This document shows, piece by piece, positions 24,332-32,800 of a DNA stretch of 50,640 nt. Source of the stretch: CAZWCX01 sp964632945. Lineage in GTDB: Bacteria > Planctomycetota > MHYJ01 > WSZJ01 > CAZWCX01. The stretch spans positions 1 to 50,640 of the forward strand of contig CAZWCX010000044.1 in assembly GCA_964632945.1 (NCBI GenBank). Reading direction: 5' to 3'. Within the stretch, counting starts at the first letter, position 1. Every line of letters begins with the position of its first letter. The notes under the pieces are model-generated. The model ran no database searches, was not told the DNA's origin, and saw only the letters and a program-made list of their open reading frames with translations. The position numbers and the translations under genes were made by a program.

Positions 24332-24346
24332 GCACGGCGAGTGCCA
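24332..24346 (-). promoter_or_regulatory. candidate sigma-54 (-24/-12) promoter
   Basis: The minus strand reads TGGCACTCGCCGTGC at 24346-24332. Compared with TGGCACGNNNNTTGC it keeps both invariant GG and GC pairs at the required ten-base distance and differs at two positions. It lies about 50 bases before the ATG of the prepilin-like gene. Sigma-54 control is well known for pilin genes in other bacteria. No enhancer-binding protein gene is in the window. Confidence 0.4.
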
Positions 24347-24583
24347 GGATATCGGCTCGCAGCGATTGTGCGCAGATGACTGTCACAATTGGACTTGCGC
24401 TGAATGTGGAGATCGCACGGCAAGGACGGACTGGACGGATGAGGCGTTTCCAATCGTAACGCGACGGCGCGGCGCTACGGATGGTGACGCAGGAGCGCTG
24501 CCGAGTCCCAACGGCGCGGCGTGCACGGGATGGGGGAGTTTCGTCGGTCGGATCCGCTGCGGTCGCCGGGGCGACCCGGAAAT

Positions 24584-25609
24584 CTACTTACGCGCTCGAA
24601 TCGGGCCGATGTACTCGGTCGCCACCACGACGTCGTCGAACCAGACGCGGTTCACCGGGCGCGGCGAGGCCACCTGGTTTTGGCGGGCGGCGTTCTCCGT
24701 CACATAGTGCTCGAGCCAGAAGTAGTTCACCTTCAAGTCGTCGGTCGTGCGCCAGGAGAAGCCGTCGAACGGTTCGCCCCCTTCCGGGAGCAGGCGAAAT
24801 CCCATCCCGCTCCAGGGACCGCGGCGCGCGCCCGGCTTGAAGTGCGCGACCGGTTTCCCGTCCAGCCATAGCGCGAGTTCGCCGTCGCTCCGATCCGGTC
24901 GCGAGTTCAGGCGAATCATGAATTCGACGCACTGCCATCGGTCGCGAGGGACCGGGTGAGGCTCGATGGGGGAAAGTCCGTTGCCCCAGTACTTGCCGTC
25001 GGCGGAGATCTTCATCTCGTGCCAGTACACATAGAAGAACCATCGGCCGGGCGCGGGGGACCGGCCCCGATCCCCCCAGGGTTCGATGCCGACGGAGAAT
25101 CGATCATCCCCGGCCGGACGTGTGCCGGCGCGGGGGTTGGGCCAGCGTGTGGCTGGGCGATGCCCGCCCATCCACACGAAGTGATGGATGTATTCGGACT
25201 CGGGGGCGAACTTGACGTAGAACCGCGCATACGCCTGGTCCACGCCGCGCGGCAGCAGTTTGTAGAGGGACCCGCCGGTGTCTTGCCCAAGCGTGGCGGT
25301 CACCTGCAGGCAGCGGCGTCCGCCGGTCCCGGTCGGGCCTCCGTCCGCAAGGGCGATCGGCTTGTCCTCCTTGTTGTTCACCTCGTCCCAGCCGCGAAGG
25401 ATCTCCGCCAGGCTTCCCTGCTCGAAATCGGCGGTCCAGAGGACGGCGGGGTCGCGGGTGATGCCGCGGTCCTGCGGATAGCGGGCGGACAGTCCGTGAC
25501 CCTGCGGGAGCGGCTCCGCCGGGCTTTTTACCGCCCCCAGCAATCCGAGAGCGGCAAGGAGGGCCAGGGCGATCACGCCCCGTCGCCAATCGGACCGGAT
25601 CGACCCCAT
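24584..25609 (-). CDS. secreted concanavalin-A-like jelly-roll protein, possible polysaccharide-active
   Basis: 341 residues. Start ATG 25609 has AAGGAG about 11 bases and GGAGG directly upstream. Residues 1-31 form a signal peptide (basic SIRSDWRRG, then VIALALLAALGLLG, ending near S-P-A). The mature protein is beta-rich with many aromatics and the elements YARFYVKFAPESEYIHHF, RWFFYVYWHEM and DRWQCVEFMIRLNS, then ELALWLDGKPVAHF. This is the fold style of LamG, PL14/PL20-like lyases and related heparinase-like jelly rolls. No catalytic residue pair can be assigned with confidence. A LacI-type palindrome 85 bases upstream suggests sugar-responsive control. Confidence 0.7.
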   Translation of the reverse strand: MGSIRSDWRRGVIALALLAALGLLGAVKSPAEPLPQGHGLSARYPQDRGITRDPAVLWTADFEQGSLAEILRGWDEVNNKEDKPIALADGGPTGTGGRRCLQVTATLGQDTGGSLYKLLPRGVDQAYARFYVKFAPESEYIHHFVWMGGHRPATRWPNPRAGTRPAGDDRFSVGIEPWGDRGRSPAPGRWFFYVYWHEMKISADGKYWGNGLSPIEPHPVPRDRWQCVEFMIRLNSRPDRSDGELALWLDGKPVAHFKPGARRGPWSGMGFRLLPEGGEPFDGFSWRTTDDLKVNYFWLEHYVTENAARQNQVASPRPVNRVWFDDVVVATEYIGPIRARK

Positions 25610-25693
25610 CCTCCGCAATCTCCTTCCTGCGCCCGCAGCGCGGTCCAGGTACACCGATCGGCGCGGGGCGGCGCGCCGACGGCATTTCGCTGC

Positions 25694-25705
25694 GGAAACG
25701 TTTCC
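25694..25705. promoter_or_regulatory. LacI-family-like operator palindrome
   Basis: GGAAACGTTTCC is a perfect 12-base palindrome with the central CG typical of LacI/PurR-type operators (family consensus near NGAAACGTTTCN). It lies about 85 bases before the start of the secreted jelly-roll gene and about 90 bases after the end of the lipase-like gene. No LacI-type regulator gene is in the window. Confidence 0.45.
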
Positions 25706-25785
25706 AGACCATTCCCGGGCGCGGGTGCCATCCCCGCGTCTCTCGCGCTCGCGGGCGCGGATTCGGGCATGATCCTGCGACCTCC

Positions 25786-28700
25786 TTACGGGTCGCGTGG
25801 ACGCTCCGGCTCGGAGGTGCGGTCGTTCTTCTCACTCGGCCGCTGGACCTCGGAGCTCTTGCGTTGGTCGCGGCAGCCGACCCGGCGAATCGAGCCGTCG
25901 GAGAGGGGCTCACGCTCTTCTCGCGGCGCATCGATCCGGTCGCGATCCCGATCCCGCCTGGCCCTCGATTTCTGGCCCGGCGCAGAATCGGCGCGGTCCG
26001 GGTCGTCCGTCCCGGGCTCACCATCCCGTTTTCGAGCGGCCTCCGCTTCCGACATCTCGACGCCGCCGCGAATCATGGGTGAACGTGGCGTCGGAGCCCG
26101 GTCGCCGCCGGCCGGAGCCGGGGACTCGGATCCGCCCGCCCCCGGGCGCTCTCGATCATCGGCTCCCGGATGGCTGGAGGTTGGCGTCTGCCGGGCCGGT
26201 TCTGGGCTCTCGCGCCCCGTCCCCCCGCGATCCGATGGTGGTTCCGCGCCCGGACTCGCGGCTTCCGGGTTGCCCTCCGCCGTCACCCGCGAGGTTCGCC
26301 GGGGTGCGGACATCGGCCGGTCCGCCGGGGTTGGTTCCGCCTTGGGTGGGCGGCTGCGGTCGTCCCGCCGTGGGCCGACCCGTTCTGGGCTGTCGGGATT
26401 GCGGTCCGTCTCGGCGCGTTCCTGCGCGGGTCGGTCCGCAGGGTCCCTGCGGACGCCCTCGCGCGGCTTGGCCGTGCCGTGGTCTTTGGACTCGCGAGGA
26501 TCGGAATCGTGCGATTCGTCTTGCCGCGCCTGGCCCCTGCGGCGCTCTGGCTCCCCGCGCCGGGTCTGCTGCGGCTCGGCGTGGCGGTCTTCGCCCCTCC
26601 CGGTCTCGGCCTTCCGCTCGCCGGCCTTGTGCCCGTCGGGTTTGCGGGAATCGGCGTGCGGCTCGCCGGCCTTGTGCCCGCCGGGTTTGCGGGAATCGGC
26701 GTGCGGCTCGCCGGCCTTGTGCCCGCCGGGCTTGCGGGAATCGGCGTGCGGCTCGCCGGCCTTGTGCCCGTCGGGTTTGCGGGAATCGGCGTGCGGCTCG
26801 CCGGCCTTGTGCCCGCCGGGTTTGCGGGAATCGGCGTGCGGCTCGCCGGCCCTGTGCCCGTCGGCCTTTGTGGACGTGGGCTGGGCTTCCCGTTCCGCGG
26901 AGGCGGATCGATTCCGGGGAAGGTCAGGCTTCCCTTCTCCGGGGGAAGTCCCGTGCGTCGGGTGCGGGTTCCGATGGGACGGCTGGTCCCGTTGGCCCGA
27001 ATCCGCGTGCCGGCGCGCCGCGGTTTCCGGCCGTTCCCGGGTGGGTTGCGTCTCGTTCGCCCCCTTCTCCCCGGGGTGCGGGGGCGATTCCCCGCGGCGT
27101 TCTCGCTCCGCTTGATGCGCCTTCCGGTTCTCCGCTTCGAGTACCTGTCGGGCCTTTTCCCCGGCCCGGCGCGCGGCCTCGTCGGCCGCATCGAGCTTTT
27201 CGCTCCGATGGGGAGGTCGTTGCTGCCACTCCTGATTCCGAACCTGGGCCTGCCCGTGGCGCTGATCGCGCGCGGCATCCGGAAGGGGCCGGGGTTCGCC
27301 GACGAGTGGGGCGGGATCGTTCAGGTGTTTGGGGGAATAGACCTGCAAGCGGCCACCCTCGTAGCCCTGTCCCATGTAGGAGGCCTCGCCGACGCAGACC
27401 ACGGAATCGGGTTTGAGGCGGACTTCGTACACGTGGCTCTTTTCATTGGGGGAGAGGGAATCGTGCGGATTCCGGTAGTCGGGCCAGGTGTGGCGGACGG
27501 CGCCCTCGCTGCGGCCTTGCACGGCGCTGCCCGCGACGTCGAAATTGAACCACTGGGCGCGGCTGGCCCCGTCCGCGACCTCATGCGTGCCGCCGATCCG
27601 ACCCATGGGCGCATGTTCGTCGACCTTGACCTCCAGGTACCGGAATCCGGAGAAGGCGGCGTCGGGGCCGGCGCCCTGCTTCCCCGCAAGCGGCCCCTGG
27701 TGGGCGTTTCCGTAATCGTACTGTCCCACCAGGCGGCCCTGCAGGACCGCCTTGCCCTCGTGCCGGATCTCCACGCGGCAGTGATCGGAGCCCGGGTAGT
27801 AGGTCACGTCCATCGGGCCGTGTTTCTGCGTGTGGACGCCGCGATGCCGGTGCGCGTCGGCGGCGGCGCGCATGCCCTGTTCGATGCGGAGATGTTCCGC
27901 GGCGCTGCGGACCGCGTGTTGCGCGGAGGCGCCGATCCGGGCGCCTGCGTGCGCGAGTCCGGCGTCGGCAGCGCCGGTCGCCTTCTCCTTCGCCTTGTCG
28001 TACACGCAGTCGGCGGCAATGCGCTCCTTGTCCGCGGGGGCGACGTTCGGATCGACCATCTTGCCCGCCTTCTCGATCGTCTCACCGACGCCCCGGACGC
28101 CGAGGTCCCACTGCTTCCTCGCCTCTCCCGCGACCCGGCCGGGCAGTTCCGGCAGCCGCTTGCCGGCCGCCTCGACGAATTGGCCGAGGTTCTCCGGATG
28201 AAAGCGCGCCTGGGAGATCTCTTCCCCCGCCTTCCGGGCCGTCTCCAGGTGTTCGGCGGCCTCGCGGACATCCTCCCGGGCGCGCTTGCCGATCTGGTCG
28301 ACGAAGGCGGCTCCGGGACGGTACGGATGGGCCGCGTCCGCGGCGGTCGGGTTGGGTGCGCCCTGGCCCGGACGGATTCGGATGCGGCCCTCGGCCCCCG
28401 TGGCCGCCGGCGTCGACGGGTCGGCCGGGGGGGCGGGCGGGCCGGTCCCGTCCGTGGCCCGGGGATGGCGCGCGGGTCGATCGGGAGCGTGCCGGTCGCC
28501 CTCGGCCGCCCCGTCCCGTGGGCGTTCGGAGTAGAGCCGCTGCAGGTCTTCGCGCACGCGTTGTCGGGCGGAATCGAAGGCATCGTGGAGGTTCGCGCCC
28601 AGCGTCGCCCCCATCCGGGCGCCGTACTCCAGGGCTTCCCGACCGACGAAGATGCCGGGGGAGGCGGCGAACTCGCGGGCGGCGGCTTGATAGAGCTCGG

Positions 28701-29508
28701 CATCACGGGGCGCCGGGTAGCTCGCGCGCGCCTTCTCGCTCAGCTGCAGGACGCACGAGCCCCCCTGATCCCGCGAGAATCCGAGCCCGTCATAGCGGTC
28801 CAGGTCGCGCAGGTGGGGATACTTCAGGTGCGCGCTCACATCGGTCTGGCCGAGCGCCAGCGACGCCTTGGCGTGTTCCTTGGCCCGCACATACCCGGTC
28901 GGTCCCGGCGCGATGTCGCTGACCACCGTCTGCTTGCCCGCCGTGAACGGCGCTGCGGGCCCCGCATAGGCGGGAACCGGGTCGCCGGCGTTGGTGAACC
29001 GCGCATAGTGCGTGCCCGGCTGTTCCGGACCGGTCTGCGGCGAGCCGAAGGTGACGACCGCGTCGGCACGATATCCCGCTTTCCGGAAGGCCTCGCCGGC
29101 GACGACATCCTGCGCCGCCATTCCTCCCAGGCTGTGCCCGGCCAGGATCACATGCGAGCCCGGCGGAATCTGCTTCCTCATCGCCTCCAGGATGGACTTC
29201 TGGTACTCGCCGCCGTGGCGCCCATAATACGCCAGGTCGGTCAGAACCGTGTTCCCCTGGGCCATTTTTCCAGGCTCCGTGCCGGCAAGCAGGACGAGAT
29301 AGGTCTTCTCGCCCGCCGGCCGTCCGGGGGGAGACTGGACTTCCGTGATGCCGATCGGCCTGCCGTGCTCGTACTGGGAGAACACCTGCTCCGCGAGTTC
29401 GCGGCTGGTGCGGATCGGCTTCCAGGTGGGGGCGCCGGGGGCAGCGGCCGGACCGACGGGTTCGCGGGGATTGCTCATGGGGGTCCTGTCCTCCAATGGG
29501 GGGCGCAT
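25786..29508 (-). CDS. class-3-lipase-like protein with a long repetitive charged C-terminus
   Basis: 1240 residues from ATG 29508 (GGAG five bases upstream); ATG 29478, ten codons later, is an alternative. Residues about 20-240 match the lipase class 3 fold: GHSLGGMAAQ with Ser126, TFGSPQTG, NAGDPVPAY with Asp176, and SAHLKYPH with His227 or His232. The middle (about 370-740) is helical and then beta-rich, including GQGYEGGRLQVYSPKHL near 720. Residues 740-1240 are almost wholly Arg, Asp, Glu, Pro and Ser, with five and a half copies of a 15-residue repeat. There is no signal peptide, so secretion, if it occurs, would need another route. A large modular effector or surface enzyme is possible; neither function is proven. 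Confidence 0.82.
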   Translation of the reverse strand: MRPPLEDRTPMSNPREPVGPAAAPGAPTWKPIRTSRELAEQVFSQYEHGRPIGITEVQSPPGRPAGEKTYLVLLAGTEPGKMAQGNTVLTDLAYYGRHGGEYQKSILEAMRKQIPPGSHVILAGHSLGGMAAQDVVAGEAFRKAGYRADAVVTFGSPQTGPEQPGTHYARFTNAGDPVPAYAGPAAPFTAGKQTVVSDIAPGPTGYVRAKEHAKASLALGQTDVSAHLKYPHLRDLDRYDGLGFSRDQGGSCVLQLSEKARASYPAPRDAELYQAAAREFAASPGIFVGREALEYGARMGATLGANLHDAFDSARQRVREDLQRLYSERPRDGAAEGDRHAPDRPARHPRATDGTGPPAPPADPSTPAATGAEGRIRIRPGQGAPNPTAADAAHPYRPGAAFVDQIGKRAREDVREAAEHLETARKAGEEISQARFHPENLGQFVEAAGKRLPELPGRVAGEARKQWDLGVRGVGETIEKAGKMVDPNVAPADKERIAADCVYDKAKEKATGAADAGLAHAGARIGASAQHAVRSAAEHLRIEQGMRAAADAHRHRGVHTQKHGPMDVTYYPGSDHCRVEIRHEGKAVLQGRLVGQYDYGNAHQGPLAGKQGAGPDAAFSGFRYLEVKVDEHAPMGRIGGTHEVADGASRAQWFNFDVAGSAVQGRSEGAVRHTWPDYRNPHDSLSPNEKSHVYEVRLKPDSVVCVGEASYMGQGYEGGRLQVYSPKHLNDPAPLVGEPRPLPDAARDQRHGQAQVRNQEWQQRPPHRSEKLDAADEAARRAGEKARQVLEAENRKAHQAERERRGESPPHPGEKGANETQPTRERPETAARRHADSGQRDQPSHRNPHPTHGTSPGEGKPDLPRNRSASAEREAQPTSTKADGHRAGEPHADSRKPGGHKAGEPHADSRKPDGHKAGEPHADSRKPGGHKAGEPHADSRKPGGHKAGEPHADSRKPDGHKAGERKAETGRGEDRHAEPQQTRRGEPERRRGQARQDESHDSDPRESKDHGTAKPREGVRRDPADRPAQERAETDRNPDSPERVGPRRDDRSRPPKAEPTPADRPMSAPRRTSRVTAEGNPEAASPGAEPPSDRGGTGRESPEPARQTPTSSHPGADDRERPGAGGSESPAPAGGDRAPTPRSPMIRGGVEMSEAEAARKRDGEPGTDDPDRADSAPGQKSRARRDRDRDRIDAPREEREPLSDGSIRRVGCRDQRKSSEVQRPSEKNDRTSEPERPRDP
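26617..26866 (-). repeat. 45-bp tandem repeat, five full copies and a partial sixth
   Basis: Units begin at 26617, 26662, 26707, 26752 and 26797, and a degenerate partial copy starts at 26842. Each full unit encodes one 15-residue module beginning near K-P-(G/D)-G-H-K-A-G-E-P-H-A-D-S-R on the minus strand. Differences between copies are few and mostly Gly/Asp swaps, so the array is recent or kept homogeneous. In-frame copy number change is likely. It is not a CRISPR array: there are no spacers. Confidence 0.9.
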
Positions 29509-29829
29509 GCCTTCTCCCCAGGAAGAATCGTCGGGGTCGCCGTTTCCTTTCACGCGGATCTGGATGGAGGCCTGCGTCCAGACCCGGATGCGATCGGGGA
29601 TCGGTCCTTGGGGCACGGAACCGGTCGTGCGCGTTTCCGCCTCTGCATCCTGAATGGTAGCGTGTGGTGCTCGGCCCAACAAGAGGGGCTTCCGATCGTT
29701 CGCCGGTGGGTCCGCAGGCCGCGGCCTCCCCGGGTCGCCTCTCCGGTTGCGAGCGTCAGGTCGAGACGAAGGCGCGCCGGTTCCGCCGCGAACTCCGGGG
29801 GATCCGGACCCTCCGGGAGGCGGGCGGCT
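29509..29829. other. intergenic region between the glucan synthase and lipase-like genes
   Basis: 321 bases. It should contain the lipase-like gene's promoter and the end of the glucan synthase transcript. I see no clear promoter pair, terminator or gene in it. Confidence 0.5.
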
Positions 29830-32800
29830 TTACCCGTCGCTCCCGTCGCCGCCGCCTCCCGGTCCGAACCGCACCTCCACGGTGCGCTCCCGCCGATCGT
29901 TGACGAGGGTCAGCGCGTGTTCCGGGTGCGGCTCCCCGTCCACCGTCAGCCGGACGGGGCCGTGGTGGGTCGCGTCCCGAACGAACACGAGGTGGTATTG
30001 GGTCTGGTAGTAGCGATAGTGCAGCGTGAACCCGGGCCACGACGCCGGCACCCGCGGCCGGAAGCGCAACGTATCCACCTGCCGGTCGATGCCGAGGATG
30101 ACTTCGTGGAGAAGTCGGTAGTACCAGGCCGCCGAGCCGGTGTACCAGGTCCACCCGCCTCGACCCGCGTGCGGGTGCCGGCTGTACACGTCCGCCGCCA
30201 TCACGTACGGCTCGACCTTGTAGCGTTCGACCGCGACCGGGTCATGCGCATGTAGAATGGGATTGAGATAGGCGACGAGGGTCGCGGCCTCCTCCGTTCG
30301 TCCCGCCAGGGCGAAGGCCAGTGCCGCCCAGACTGCGCCGTGCGTGTACTGCCCGGCATTCTCGCGAATCCCCGGCGGATATCCCTTGATGTAGCCGGGC
30401 TCCATCGCGGAACGGTCGAACGGCGGATCGAACAGCTGGACGATCCCGAGTTCCGGGCGCACCAACCGGGCCCACACCGAATCCAGGGCCCGTTGCCGGC
30501 GCTGCGGGTCGCCGACGCCGGCGATCGTGGCCCAGCTCTGCGGCAGGGAGTCGATCCGACATTCGGCATTCTGCGCCGAGCCCAGGGGCTCCCCGTTGTC
30601 GAACCAGGCGCGCCGATACCACTCGCCGTCCCACGCATGCTTCTCGATCCGGCCGGCCAGTTCCCGGGCCGTGTCCCGGCAGTGGCGGGAGAAGACCTCA
30701 TCCCCCCGCTGCTCCGCCAGGCCGGCGAACCGCGACAGCACGTCATGCAGAAAGAAGCCCAGCCAGACGCTTTCGCCTTTTCCCTGATGACCGACGCGGT
30801 TCATCCCGTCGTTCCAGTCCCCCCCGCCCATCCGCGGCAGGCCGTGAACCCCGAGGCGGAGACCGTACCGGATCGCCCGCGCGCAGTGCTCGTACAGCGT
30901 CCTCGTCTGGTCGGAAGGTCCCGGCAGGTCGTAGTAGCCTTCTTCGCCCTCCTGGAGGGTCCGACCGACCAGGAAGGGGACCGACTCATCGAGCACGCCG
31001 GTGTCCCCGGTGAAGGTCACGTAGCGATGGACGGCATACGGCAGCCACAGGAGATCGTCGGAGCAGGTCGTGCGGACGCCGCGCCCGCCCGGCGGGTGCC
31101 ACCAGTGTTGCACATCTCCTTCCACGAACTGACGTCCGGCCGCGCGCAGGAGATGTTCCCGGGCGAGCTCGGGCGCTTCGTGCAGCAGGGCCAGGCAGTC
31201 CTGGAGTTGATCCCGGAAGCCGAAGGCGCCGCCGGACTGATAAAAACCGCTGCGGCCCCACAGGCGGCAGGACAGCACCTGGTAGGGCAACCAGCCGTTC
31301 ATCAGCAGGTTCATGGCGGGGTCGGGCGTCTCCGCGTACATGACGCCCAGCTTGTCGTTCCAGAATCGCCAGACCTCCTCCAGGGCGACGCGCGCGGCCG
31401 ACACCCCGCGCAGACTCTGGAGGATTGCGACGGCCTCGGCGGTGTCGTCCGCCGCGCCGAGGAGGAAGACGATTTCCCGCTCGGCCCCGGCGGGCAGTTC
31501 CACGTGCGCCTGGATGGCCGCGCACGGGTCCATGCCCGGACCCAGCCGGCCGGAGAGGCGATGCAGACGTAGGGCGGCCGGTGTGGAGGGATCGCCGTTT
31601 CTGCCCAGGATCTCGGTGCGGTCGCCGCTCACACTGCGCCGCGTCTCGCTGCAATCGAAGAAGGCCACGGCGCCGGAGAATTCGCTGTTGTAGCGGTTGC
31701 GGGCAAGAATGGCGCCCGTCAGGGGTTCGAGTTCGGTGACGATGTGCATGGCATGCCGGGGCCGGAGGTCGCCGAGCACCAGTTCGGCGGCGGCCAGGAC
31801 GCTGACGGTGCGGGGGCGCTCGCTGTCGTTCCGGATCTTCAACGCCAGGAACTTCACCGGCGCGCCGATCGCCACGTACGTCGTCAGCACCGTTTTCAGC
31901 TCCTCCTCGCGGTGCTCGAAGATACTGTACCCGAAGCCGTGGCGGCACTCGTACCCGGCGTCGCTGGTGGGCGGCCACGGCGTCGGACTGAAAAACCGCC
32001 CGGTCGACTCGTCGCGAACGAAGAGGAGCTCGCCGCTCGGATCGCTCACCGCATCGTTGCTCCATGGGGTCAGTCGGTAGAGCTGGGAGTTGCCGAACCA
32101 GGTGTAGGCGCTGCCCCGTTCGCTGACCACGGTGCCGAGGCGCGGGTTGGCGATGACATTCACCCACGGGGCCGGCGTCACTCGCCCCGGGGGAAGATCG
32201 ACGATGTACTCGCGGCCATCCCGGGTGAATCCGCCGATTCCGTTGGAGAAGAGCAGATCGCCGCGCGGGGCCGGGTGCGGGGCGGCGTCCCGGCGCGGCG
32301 GCAGCGGCAGGGGCGAGGAGGCGAGCATCGGCGGTCGCGAGGACGCGGAGGCCCGCTGCCAGCGCTCCAGTTGCTGGTCGAGGGAACCGTCGACGTCGCG
32401 GATGACGAGGCGAGCCACCGCCTGCAGGAGCACGCGATCCTCCTCGGGGAAGGCATCGATGTTGCGCACGAAGACTCCCCCCGGCTTGTCGACCAGCGGG
32501 GCATCGGCGCCGGCGGCGACGATCCGCATGATTTCATCGCTGAGGGCGTTGCGATACCCCGAGACGCCTTCGCTCCAGATCACGAGATCCGCCGGCAGGC
32601 CGCGGGTTCGCCAGTACGCATGGGCCCGCAGCACGTCGCGCACCAGGGGCAGGTTGTCGGCGTGGCTCACCCGGAGCAGCACGATCGGGAGGTCTCCCGA
32701 GATGGCGTAGCGCCACAATCCGGATTGTCCCTTGCGATTGCGCCGCAGGATTTCCGCGGGGGCGCGGAAGGCTCGGGCCGGGAAGACCACGGGCGCCGCC

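Noticed and set aside
26617..26866. CRISPR-like array
   Set aside because: The repeats are contiguous, lack spacers and code in frame for the tail of a protein.
26170..30255. Open frame of 1361 codons on the plus strand
   Set aside because: It is antisense to the lipase-like gene and its repeat array; the opposite strand carries clear lipase motifs.
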